The notes under the pieces were generated by a model, which was given only the letters and a program-made list of their open reading frames with translations, searched no databases and was not told the DNA's origin. A program made the translations under genes and the position numbers. A stretch of DNA of 64,000 nt from assembly GCF_003945595.2 (NCBI RefSeq), contig NW_024104359.1, positions 783,501 through 847,500 on the forward strand. Reading direction: 5' to 3'. Below, piece by piece: positions 1 to 12,700 of the stretch; positions within the stretch are counted from its first letter, which is position 1; every line of letters starts with the position of its first letter. The DNA is from Pipra filicauda (taxonomy: Eukaryota > Chordata > Aves > Passeriformes > Pipridae).

Positions 1-537
1 GGACGTGGGGATGCGGGGATATGAGGACGCGTGGATGCAGGGGCGGGCGGGGAAGCATCGCCCCGCTCCGGACGGACGCTGCGGGCACCCAATGCGCTCC
101 GGCGCCGCCGCCCCGGAGGGAGGGCAGAGCCCCGCGCTCGGACCCAATGAGGCCGCGCCCGGAGCGGGACTTCCTTCGGGGATCCCGCGGCAGGAGCCGC
201 GGCGGAGCGGGGGACACGTAAGTGCGGGGCCGGGGAGGTGCCTTTGTTCCCGCATCCCGCGGTTCCAGCGCCGCCCCCGCCCGGGCCGCGGGGACCGGGG
301 CAGGGACACGGGGCATCCCCAGCATGAGCCCCGCCGGCCCCGCTCCTGCCCGCGCCCGGGAACCCGCCCGGGGCAGCGCGGCGGTGCCCAGGGGCTGAGG
401 CTGCTCGGCCGGCCCCGCCTCCGTCCCTCCTTCCTCCCCTTCCTCCTCCTCCTCCTCCTCCCGGGGCCTCCGATGCCGCCGCCTCCCGCCCGCTGCTGAG
501 CCGTGACGGGCGGGGGCCCCGGGACCCCGCCGGGGAC
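1..537 (+). promoter_or_regulatory. GOLIM4: CpG-island promoter and 5' UTR of GOLIM4
   Basis: The first half kilobase is very GC-rich and dense in CpG, unlike the AT-leaning remainder, and it runs straight into the GOLIM4 start codon at 538. A GC box (ccccgcctcc, 413-422) and a CTC-repeat tract (about 437-461) are visible, but no TATA box is seen. This is the usual layout of a broadly expressed housekeeping promoter. The transcription start cannot be placed from sequence alone. A strong 5' splice-site consensus (gtaagt, 218-223) also lies inside the island and may mark an alternative upstream exon. Open frames here (for example 5-499) are by-products of high GC. Confidence 0.75.
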
Positions 538-724
538 ATGGGCAACGGGATGTGCTCCCGGAAACAGAAGCGGATTTTCCAGAGCCTGCTGCTCCTGACC
601 GTGGTGTTCGGGTTCCTCTACGGGGCGATGCTCTACTACGAGCTGCAGGGCCAGCTCAGGAAGGCTGAGGCCACGGCGCTCAAGTACCAGCAGCATCAGG
701 AGTCCCTCTCGGCTCAGCTACAAG
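538..724 (+). CDS. GOLIM4: GOLIM4 coding exon 1
   Basis: This exon encodes residues 1-62: a basic cytoplasmic tail (SRKQKR), the signal anchor and the first lumenal heptads (AQLQ at the end). It ends CAAG|gtactt in phase 1, and the split Val codon is completed at 12907. Confidence 0.95.
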
Positions 725-3700
725 GTACTTGCTCGGCAGGAGCCTCTGCTGCCCTTCCCTGGGGCTTGCAGAGCACCCTCCTCCTTCTCCTCCTCCTCCG
801 GGAGGTCTGGGCTCCAGCTGTCCAACCTCTCCCAAAGTTTTGCTCCCAATGCGCTTCTTCCCTTTCTCTTCCTCCGCCCTGTGGGGTTCTGATATCTCAC
901 CGTGGGTGGGATCCTAACCCTGCTGAGGTTTTGCCGTGGATTCCTAGACAACTCTCATTCCCCCTCACTCCCACACATTTTATAGTGACTCTTATTCCCA
1001 AAGGACTGCACATCCCTTTGCAGTTCCTAGCATGAATGGAAGAAGCAGGTGGACTGCTTGCTGCCCGTCTAGCAGTGCAGACCATGTCCAGTGTGGGACT
1101 TTTGAGTGCTTCTGTGTTGCCATTGAAATGTTAATTTTATGCTGAATATTCAGCTGCAGTTCCTGGGCAGCATAAACTTAAATAAATTTAGGGAGGAGGA
1201 GAGGAGTGTTCTAATAAAGCATTTTTGAAAGGGTAATTTAAAAGTGAAGTTCAGATAAGTTATTTGGATAAGGCTAATCTGTTACGTTTGGTATAACTTC
1301 GAATTTCTTGGCTTAAAGCTGCCACATAAATACAGATCCTTGTGTATCTTGTTTGAAGGATGCACCAAATGTGTATGTCCTGTACTTGAAGGTAAAAGAT
1401 GCCCGTGTCTGACATCAGCATGTCCAGAAATCAGAAGCAAAGCAGCAAATATATACATGGAACATCAGTGGTTTGGGAAGTGCAAGACCTCAGCACCTCT
1501 CGAGTTGTCAAGTGCAAGGTTATCAGGTCAGCACGAAGCCCAGAGCCAACTTTCAAAAGAGTTTCATTTCTCAAGAAGGGTATAAAACAAGGATCAGAGG
1601 GATCTGCTGTAGCAGCTGTAACAGCACATAACTCCAGGGTGATCCTCAGCCATCCTTTCCCTGTGGAAGCACACATAAAAGCATGCCTGGAAGCACACAG
1701 TTTGTATGCAGAGAGCACAGAGCTGGGCTTATGCTCTTAGACTCTTACAGGGATTTGTTACTCCAATATGTTTAGTCACGATCTGAGACCATCATTACTT
1801 AGTATTTCAATTTCAGGCCATTTTCCAAGTAATACCATGGAAATATCTGCCAGAAACCTTCATTTTAGTAGCAAAAAAGGTGTAAATGTTTGGCTGGGAG
1901 ATGGGTATGTGGCAGATGGCTAAAGGGCTACTTTTGCTAGGCTGTATATTTGCCAACAGAATTTGCAGAGGACACAGGAACATCTTGTTCTCGAGCTGAA
2001 ATTTGACAAGTTGGCTTTTTCTGTTGCTTTGGCTTTACCAAAAGTTTGTTATGTGCAACAAACTTTATCCTAACACAGAGGAGAGATTCTCTGGATCTGA
2101 TACTTTAGGTCTGGACTGTTAAGTTTTAACTTTCCGTTTTTGAAACATTATTTTCAGTAGCCACCACCTATCCAAGTATGTTCATGGAAGCAGCAGGCGA
2201 TTGGTAGTTGACAAATGTGGTGACAGAGCTGTGCCTTATGTAATTCTCTTGCTTGTTTCAGTGTATCAATGGGAAATGTAAAATATTGACCAGAATCTGA
2301 TAACATTAATAGATTTCACAATCAATGCAATAAATTCACATGGTTCTGGGATCCAGGCCAGTCTATCAAGCCTAATAAGCAGGAGATTTTATCTATGCCA
2401 AGTATGGTAGCAGTAAACCTTGTTTAAAAAAGTAATTACTAGCAATTAAGTCACAGAATGGAGGGAAAAATATAATGTAACAATAAAATAGTTCTTTAAA
2501 TTTTCCTGTGTTATGAAGGTAGCTGTTATACCTGAGAGAGGGTGAGGCTGAGAGCCCGGAGACAAACTAAATGCAGCAGCAACCATTGTACTGCCTAATG
2601 TCCCACTAAAGTAAAGGGAAGGTATCTGCCTGTGGACTTCAGAGGATTTGGGAAATAAACTTTTCTTCCCTTTCTTAATGACTCTTTCTGAAGTGGCCTA
2701 CACTGTATAATCACCTGGGTTTCTGCAGTAGGAGTTGGTTAGTGAGGAGAACATGGGGAATTCAGAGCCTGTGCCTGAGCCCAGCTCACCCAGAGAGACA
2801 CAAGCACGGTGTGAACTGGTGGTGTCCGACACCAATCCCATTTCTGAACCTCTCCTGTTTAACTCTTTCATGTGGAACAACAGGAAGGAATTTTCTTTAA
2901 ACCGAGAGTTCGAAGCAGTGTAAAATGTTGACAGAAAATCCTGTTTACAGGTGCAGTACGTGACTGCACTTTGAACTTTTGAATTTAAATGACCCGGATT
3001 TTAAATTAACAGCGTTCCCGTTGCCAAATAGAAAACACCTCTAAGAATATCTGAGCTACATCTGTTCTTCGAGTTTATTATTTTATGGGAACAATAAAAT
3101 AAAGTAGCGCATTACTAACGTAATACAACTTTTATTTTCCATGCAGCATAATCTATAGATCCTGGACTAGAGGTGACTTTGGGGCCTGAAGTGTGATGGA
3201 AACACTTGGAAATCTTTTAAACAGGAACCAGTTAAAGGGTAAAGTCACTGACGTAGCACTGCCAGGAGGACAGGAGGTTGCTGTACCAACAGGGGTTGAT
3301 TTCTTGGTGTTCACTGCTCTTCTGGGTGATTAAATCAGACTTTAAACTCATTACAAGCCGAGAAGAGAAACATATCTTGGACTTCCACATCCTGAACAAC
3401 TAATTCATCAGGAAGCTTTTATTGTTTTAAATATAAACTAAAAAAATAAACTTCTTAAAGTGTGTTTTTGAGGCTCCTGGCATGCTGGCTGTGCTCCTGG
3501 AAGTCTGACTGCATTGAAATGCTTGGGTGACAGTGAAATATCACCTGTTATCTGAGGGTTTGTAGGGTTTTGTTGTGACTGCTGGTGCCTGCAAAGGCAG
3601 TTGCTTTCCTGGTTGTTCATAGAGGAGCACTGTCAGGGCTTGTGGGTGAAACTTGAGTCTGTGAAATGCCTGAGGATCACGGGCAACTCCTGAGTTTATG

Positions 3701-6700
3701 TGCACGGTGGGAGTTTGGGATGTGAGTGCCTTTGGTCTGCCCACAATCTCAATCAGGATCCTCAGCTGTAGCTCCGAGTGCAGCTCCCTTTACTTCCTCC
3801 TGTCACCTCTACTGTTTTTCCTGGGTTTTTAGGTTTTTTTCATCCATGTAGGTAATAAGAACCTTCTTTTTGGTACTTGCCAGTTCTTCATGCCCGAATG
3901 AGCTGTGCTTTCTGTTTTTGCTGGAAAATCCAGTTGACTTAGATTTTTATCTTTTTCATTGCCTTGTTTTGCTCAAACAGCACGTGAAACAGGCTCAATA
4001 CATGGGAAAACAGCTCTCATCTACCAAGGCAGAATGTACAGGTCACTGAGAAATGGTGCAGGAAGAGGTCTCAAAATCTTTTAACACATGAAGAGAGCTG
4101 CACATGGCTGCTGTTGTGGGGAGTTCTGCCTTCTCTGGTGTGCACAGCCTCAGCTACTCAGCTGAGAAGTGTTTGTGCCCCTTGGAATAAGAGCAGGGTG
4201 TGATGGGAAGGATGGCAGACTTGGGGAACACAATAAGAATAACTGGTGTGGAGAAGCTGGGGTCTTAAACTCACCCCATTTAGAAGCTCATGTTGTAGAA
4301 GGTTTTGTAGAAGAGTATCAAACTTTGGCATTTCTGCTGGGCATGGAGAAAGTAGGGCTGCTTTTGCAACCCTCAGATGGAGTACCAGGGCAAAAATTAG
4401 AGATGGGGCAAAATTTAGAGATGTCACAAAATTTTTTGACTGCTAAGAAAATCTAAAGTCATTGTGATCTGTAAGGTCTTTCATAGAGAAGCTGATCTTC
4501 CCAGTAAGATGATTATTTTTAAATCTCATTCTCTGAGCATTATATGTTTGAAACGTGAAGATAATCTTGCTTAGTATTTCTTCAATTGATAAAACCAAAA
4601 CTTGATGCTCTTTGCCTCCTACCAAGATGTGTCAAACAGTCTTGAACTATTGGCTTTATAGAAACAGGCTTCAGCTGCTAGAACAGAAACACACAGATGG
4701 CTGTGGGTGAACCTCATTGTATCTGTGACTGCTGCAAGATTGAATGTATCTACAAATGTCTTTTTAGCCCTTGCAGCTTCTGTCTTCTCATCCTCTGGGT
4801 GTTAAGTACTATTTTAATCTGTTTAATCTGTTTTAATCCCTAATCCTTATAACAGCCTACATTTAGTGCTTTGTACTATCTTAATTTTCCTGCTCTTTCT
4901 CTGAGAGTCTGAATGTATCTGACAGCTTTGAGCAGTCCCTGTGCAGCCTCAGAATGGGCTGTAATCCTGGGAGCCAGCCCAGCAGGGACTCTGAACTTGA
5001 GAATATTCAAGGTGTGGATTTCCTCAAAGCTTTCTTATCCAGTGCTAGAAAGCACCAGCTGAAAAGATGATGTAGATTCCTCTGTGCCTGTTGTGCCATT
5101 TGTCCCAAACCAGGACCCCTGTTGGAGGTGACCTGCCAGAAGTTGATCAGATCCAGGGCAGCTCTGTGTATGTGGACTTGCATAATGTATCCCAGTGCTA
5201 GATCATAGTTCTGTGTCACTTTAGTGGTTAATATTTATGTCTGCGTGCAAACTACAGAGATGCCAAAGCTGCTCTCAGTGAAGCACAGAGAGATGGGGAT
5301 GTACTTCACTCTCACACCCTTCTTTGATAATACACTATTTAAACTTGTACCTTAAGCTGGCAGAGCTAGGAAGAACTAACTTTTGATGGCTTATTTTTCA
5401 CATGCATCATACAAGCAGAGCTACATCTCCACAGCTCCTGTGTGGTTGGTTGTTCTCCACAATAACAGCCTGAATTCCTGTCATTCCTGTGAGTTTCAGG
5501 TTGCACATAATGCTACAGTGCTTATTTTATTGTGTTTTGGTGCTATCTAAGATCTGGGAGATCCATGGCAGCACTGTAATAGCAGAGGTTGGTTCTGTGT
5601 GTGTGCTGTTGGCACACAAATGTACTTCAACACCAGGTGCAGGGCTGCACGAAGTGGCAGATACATCATCCCAAATTCTGCTACCTGGCTTCCTGAAATG
5701 GGACACTTTGGTTTGTAACCTCCTCTGAGAATCTGCCTTCTGTACTTCCATTCACGTTTTCAATGGGTATTTAATGTTCTAAATACTTAAAACACATGAA
5801 ACATTTGAAACTGTGTGAAATTTTAGTATTGAAGAGCTGTATGCTGTCATGTATATTCATACATGCATCTGTACATGTAAAATGTATCTTTAGAAAGATA
5901 TGTCTGTGTGGAAGCTCAACCTGAAGATTTTGGGTTATTTAGAATTACCAAGATTGCTTCATAACCTGAATACAGAAAAGGTGCTTGAGTTCTGTTCCAT
6001 TCAGTTAACTCTGGGAAGTTTGTTTCCAGGTCCATAGCGAGTAAGATTCCCAGCAGCGGAATTCCATGATTGGACAGATAAGTTGAGCAAGTGCCCGTGT
6101 TTGTATTTGTTTTTCATTCCTGCAATCCGTGCCTGAGTGGCTTTAAATCACTTTCCTGGTGGACATGATACTTCCAGGATAAATTTCTCTCAGCACCGGA
6201 GTGTTCCACCTGCACCCAGGTTGGAACCTGGGCTGAAGATCACAGGGCACAGTCAGAGGGAATATTAAGCAGTGTGAGGTAACAGGGTGGGTTTGTTCCC
6301 TGGGTTTTGATGTTCCCTCTCCCCAGTTTAACACTGAGCCTGGTAGCCACCAGCCTGATGCAAGACAGAGCCTATATCCCAAAACTCTTTGTTACTGATC
6401 ATGATTTAAGCCCCTTAAAGCCTGTTAGTGGTGGATCTGTGTGGATTTATGGACACTTCAGAGCTGGGAGAGGAGGAGAGAGGCAGGATGGGTGGATGCT
6501 TTGGTGAGTTTGCATTCTGGCTTCTTTGTCAGTCATCTCCTATCACATATTCCTGGCTGATTGAATTCCTGAGTCTTAAAGACAGCATTCCAAGCACGTT
6601 GTCTCATTGGCCTGGTTGTTTTCCTGGCAGGATTCAGGCTTGTCAGCCTTTGTGTCTGGGTGGGGCGAATTATTAGTAAGGTTTCCACCCTCTCTGAGAG

Positions 6701-9700
6701 TTGAGTACCCATTATAGCATCTCTGATGTAGTGGTGAGGGCATTGCCAGCAATTTGTGTCTAATAGAGTTCACTTTGCTCATTTTGGAATAGGAGCCTTG
6801 CTTAGAAAAAGTAATTTAATCTGTCCTGCTGAAAGTCAGGTGCTGCTTTGAGGTTGGGTAGTAATGAAAGCGAAATAATTCAGATTACTGAAAAAATGGG
6901 CTATACAGAACAAGTAATTAGAGCAGAATCTTTTGTTGGATGATTTTTTTTTTCCTGGGATTTTTAGGACACAGGAGCATGAATTGCTAGTCATGTTGGA
7001 GCCTGAGGTGAGCAGTTGAGGAATTCAACCTGTTTGGATGGTATTCCTTGTTTAAAGAAGGGTCTTCTGAGCTGGATGCAGTTCTGATCTTTTTCTGGTG
7101 ATGTAGCTTAACCCAAACTTCTTGAGATTTGCTACTAGGTATCATAATTAAGAAATAAAAGAAACTGCAATTTCTCCACCTCCTCCTCTACATTTCCTCT
7201 CTCCCCCCAAGGTATCTGAAATTAGCCCACTATCTTATTTTCCTGAGGTGACTCAGATCCCAGAGTTTGGCAGTCATTTCCAGGGTTTAATTACAGACAT
7301 GATGAGAGAAGTATGGCCTTTGTGAGCTCCCAGAGGGCAGAGTAGGGAGCTTGCTTCTATCCACACCACCATGCTCAGCAAAGCCATTTTCAGTCAAAAT
7401 TATGAATCTTTATCTCAAACTCTTTGATTCTGGGTGCAGTTTGTGCATATGTAGATTGGTTTTTTTCTTCAAGGTCTATTTTTGACTAGTTTCTGAATAA
7501 TAGATCCTGACACTGTGTAGATAGAATCACCAGACCTGCCTAAAATTGAAAAAAGAGTCTAAAACAATTTTTGAGAGAAAGAACAGCCCCTTGTTTCCTG
7601 GAGCTGAGGGTTGAGCAGACCCAACAAACAGAGATGATGTGAGAAGAAAACTGTTAGCTCTGCTGAATCTTTGTGTGTTCTTCTGCTAATTTAAGTCCAA
7701 AACCACTACACAGGTTTTGTTTGAACTATTTGCATTTATTACCACTTGAAAAAAATAGCATGGATAGGTGTGTAGGAAACAGTATGTGCAGGGTGGGATG
7801 CTCCCATGGTACCAAAGGTTGGAAGAAATCTTTTGTGGAGTGCATGGGAAATCTTTTCTAGAAAACATGATCTCCTTCCTAATGAAAGTCGGGTCTGAAG
7901 CCTATCTGTGAGGGATTAAATATTTAATCTCATTTAATACCCCTTCTCAAATTTATTTATAGCAGCAGCTATTACAGTTTACTGTTCGAACATGATAAAT
8001 CCTTCCCTCTATCCCAACATATCTTAAATCTGTTGTTTCCTAGAGGTGTTATTGACTTCTAAAAATGAGGCAGGCTGGAGGAAAAGGATTTTATGAAATG
8101 GAGATTTTACTCCAGTTCAGAAATTAATTTTCATGTCATCCTTATAATTGCATGTCACCCTTATAAATGAATAGAGGCCACAACGATTTCTTAGAAATAC
8201 AAGTGTGTGTTTCCGGGGTGAACTGAATTGATGTGCCAGATTCCCTCAGCATTCCCCCGTTTCCAGAACTGCAGTCAAAGCAAAACTCGACCTAGTTGCT
8301 GGAACCTGTGGTTAGAACAGAACTTCTGACTGCTGGAGTACTGACTAAGTTTGAGAATTTTAACTGACAGCTCATTTTCGGCGCAGGATCTCTGAAAGCT
8401 GATGTTTCACTTCCTCCTTGTGCAACTGAGATCAGTGGTAGGTCTGTGGCAAACACTGCAAATCCCCTGGATATGAAGATCCAGATATTAAATGCAAACT
8501 TTTCTCCTAAAATTATTAGTACTCTGAGCAAACACAGATGACTAGGGAATTAAGTCAAAGCAGTGGTTATTTTTAAGCACAACTTCCAATGCATGGGTTA
8601 GTTTTCCAGGAGGAATTTGCAGTGACTGACTGTAATTAGGCAAAACCATTACTTGATCATGTGAGTAAATTGAAAAGTGTAGGAGTTTGTTTTAAAGTGA
8701 AGGTAATTCTCATACTCCATCCAGTGCCAGTTGTGGTTTGCAGTGAGCACAATGAGAACATTCCATCTGCCTGGATGCAAAAGTGTTCCATAATTAAACC
8801 TCACACACAATCAGTTTTGCATTGTCTTGGCTTCTATTTCTGTCCTTTTTGTATAAATTCAAACCAGAAAGCTTCAAGGGCATAAATTATTAAATAGCTT
8901 CAATGTTTTGTTCAATGTATTGTAATTATTTGGACTTGGAGCAACCTGGTCTAGTGGAAGGAGTCCCTGCCCATGGCAGGGCATTGGAGCTGGATGGGCT
9001 TTAAGGTCCCTTCCAACCCAAACCATTCTGGGATTCTGTGATAAAGATGTGTTTTTTTGTAATGTTGTTTTCTTGCACTATAGTTTTCCTAGTCTTTATT
9101 GTGGGAATACTTCCACTGTTCCTTAGATGTTTGCAGTGTCACTGGAATATCCATTTATTGCTGAACTGTCAGTTGAGAGTCTCTGGAATGGATGTAGCAC
9201 ATCTTGTGACCAGCATGGCTTGTACTGTGCTGGGGAATCCTGATGCTTGACCAGGAGCTGCCCAGAGCCCGATAATCTATGTCTGATAAGATTATCAGTA
9301 GTGAAATAGGGAATCTCTTTGTTTGAAGCCAGATTCACTGACTTAATCAAATACTTAGGAAGCTTAGGAAGCAGGTCTTGCTATATTAATAACATCTTCT
9401 CCCAGCATGAGACATTAGTGTCAGAGGAGTAATGAAATACCTTCTGAGATCAGAATTTCAATTACTGTCATTGGACTGGGGAATTTATCCTACATCCCAT
9501 ATTGAAGGGATTGTTCCTTGGCTCATGGAAGTGCTTCACTCTCAGCAGAAAAGCTGGATTCACATTTTAAATGGTTCTATTTGCAGTTACAAGAATTGGG
9601 AATTAACTATTTTTACAGCAAATCTATGTCCTACAGGCCTTTGTAGTGTTACTAGAAAAGTGCCAAGGTGATTTTACCCCACACTGCTGGTTCAGTTCAA

Positions 9701-12700
9701 CTCTGCCACAGTCCGAGAGAAAATAACACTGGCTGTTGCCAAGACTACTGAAATCTGCTGGTTTTAAATGAAAGGTATTACTGTAAGTTTAGAGAAAGAT
9801 TGCAGAATTGTGTAAGAAACAATCTCATTGAAATTGGTAAAATTTCTTGCATCATATATATTTAAATCCCAGTGTAATCTGAATTTCCAGTCTATAAGAC
9901 AGTGGGAGCTGGGGTATTTTAGACTCCAAGATCATGCTTCTGGCAGACCAAACAACCAAAGTAAGACAGTCACAAAATTGCTGATAATGGAAACAAGGAA
10001 ATATTTTCCCTTAAATATACATAAATATATGCTTGGTAATAGTTTTACTGCTTAGAGGTGCAGAGCAATGATAAGAGAAATAACCAGGACTGTTAAATAA
10101 TCTTGCTTTCATCACCTCCCTCAACTCCTGTGTCGCAATTAACGTTCAGCACTGGTCAAAGTGGTGTAATCTGAGAACCTACAGGTCATCCCACACCCCC
10201 CCTTCTCCTTCACTTCCTTTTCTGTATAAGGAAAGCCTTAAATCAAGGACTTGATTTAATTGGGATCAATTCAAGGACTGTTCAGTGTTTCCTTGTTGAA
10301 GGTGAAAGGTGTTTTATCAAGCTGTGATGTTACAGTTCACATTCTGGGCTCTGCGGGTTTATGTGGTTCTTTGTTCATTTGTACAGGTTACATTCTGTAG
10401 GTAATTTCAAGAATTAAACTGATACCTGCAGTTATTCCAGCTTTGGAATTGTGCATAGTAGCCATTAGATGACAACAGTTTTCCCCTTTTTTATCACTCT
10501 ATTAATATAATGTAGAAATAACCTTCAGTAATTTGTGTAAAGATCAGTACAAAATTAAAAGCTTACCCTTGGAAAAGTTATTTGTGCAGTTTCCCCCCCC
10601 CCCCCCCCCCATTCCCCCAGCTGGGAAACCTCTTATAAAAAACCTGCTTTTCAATGTATTTATTTCTTGCAGCTTCTTGCTCAACCATCTTCTATCCAGG
10701 CTGGCAGTGAAGAAGGGGAACACCCTGCTGTAGTAACAAGCCCTTTGTAGTTTGGACTCTTAAAGTTCCTAACTGGTGGAAATAATTTATGTTTATGGGA
10801 GATAAACTATGTACTTACGAAATCTGACCTGCAACCTACCCCACAAAAGAGCAAGAGAGAAAACATGGAAGCTGTGCCTTCCTAATAATGATTCTTAATC
10901 AAAATCTTAATTACATTGCACATTATGGACTTTTATCAGAGAGAAATCTGCTGAACCAGCCAGTCAGTGAAGCAGAAGATCAGAGGTGTAGGAAGAAGTT
11001 GGTTTTAGCCCTTTTTTTGAGACTTCTCCAGCATTGTCCCAGTATTTCAAAGGTTAGCACACAGAAGGGTGAGGATGCATGACCTGGGAGGGCTGGAGAG
11101 ACTTGGCAAGGTCAGGGTGAAGGCAGGAAAGGCAGAGCTCAGCAGAGATTCAGCTGGATGTGAGAGGTCCCTAAACCCCAAACTACTGCTTTCTCCTTCT
11201 CCTTTCCTCTTGCCTTGTTCTGGGTTTGTTGTGCAGGGTTTCCCAACACACTTGTTAAAGCCCCAGGAGGAGCTGTGGAAGGTGCACTTGCAGACAGAAA
11301 AGCGGGATGGAAGATGTTACCTCCGAATCCATTTGTGGTTTAGCCTGTTTGCCAAAAAGCCTGTTTCCACCTCTGATTGCATGGGAGGAGAAACCCATTA
11401 TGGCTTTTCATTGCTCTCCTGAGCTGCTGTGCTACAACCACTGTTCCTTTTGCACTATAATTCAGCATTCACTACCTCCAGGACCTAAATAAAACCATTA
11501 CTGTACTGCTGCCTTTTTTCCCCCCTTCTCCAGGCCTGCTTGCTGGTGACTTTGTGAATATTCATTACATGCTTGTTTTCTTGCCGAGGATGTTGATACA
11601 TTGGTTCATCTTGACTGATGCCCTTGACTTTAGAAGATAAATAGCAAAGTGGAGATAGGTGCCAGGGATTGATTAGCAATCCATCTCCTGAGCCAACACG
11701 TAAACACTCGTAGATAAGCCTGCAGAATGCACCTTGGTGGAATTAAGAGCAGGTTTTAGGGTGCAAGAGGAGCCTTCTGAAGCTGCCAAGATACAAATCT
11801 TTACTTGATGCCTCCTGCAGAAGGCTTATGTTCACCCGTGATTTATTCTCATGAAATGAGTTTCCTAGTTTTGATAGAAAAATATCACTTCTTGTATTAA
11901 TACAAATTAATAACTATTTGAAAGAGTGCAAGTTGTACTTACAGCAGTGAAAGATGCTTGCATTAAACTGAGCCTAAACAGATATAATTGTACATTTTCA
12001 GGAGTTTTAATTGATATCTTTGGTGCAAACGTGGCTATTTCAGATAATGATCCTTCAGCCTAGTGAGTGCTGAGGAAAGGGTAAATAGGGACTGATGTGC
12101 CCCATCCTCTGTGAGACATATTCCAAACTCCATGTCCAAAGCACAGGCAGAATGAAATTCTGCTGTACTGGCAGTGAAATGGGGGGACTTTGTGCCAGGA
12201 GATATCGGATGTCCTGAATACACACAGATACAACGAACAAACAAGCTCATCAACCTAAAACCCATCTTGGGATGTACACAAAGGACCTGTGGGCAGCTTG
12301 GACAGTCTTTAAGAGTCATAAATTGCTGGTAGGCAGTGCCAAAGGAATACTGTATGGCCAGATTTTGGAAGAATTTAGGAATTAGGTTCCCTGTGCCTCA
12401 GCCTTAGCAGCCTGTGCAGTGCTGCCCCTCCCTCAGCCCTCTGCCCTTGTGCATCCCTTCCCTCCTTGTGACAGTTCCTTTGCTGCCAGGAATTACTCTG
12501 GCAGTGAAGTTGTCCTGCCTTATTTCCTCGTCTCTCTGCAAACAAGGCAGGAGAGGATGGAAGCATGGAAAAATGTCCCTGCATACCCAGGAAGGGAAGA
12601 GGATTTGGCAGCTTTCGTGTAGCTCCACCACAGCTGACTGTCTCCACAGACAAAACACTTACCTGGTTATCACAGCCATGTTTGTGCACTCAGAGAACCC

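Noticed and set aside
5..499. 164-codon open frame over the CpG island
   Set aside because: Its Pro/Arg/Gly-rich composition reflects high GC content and it lies in the presumed promoter and 5' UTR of GOLIM4. No homology is recognised.
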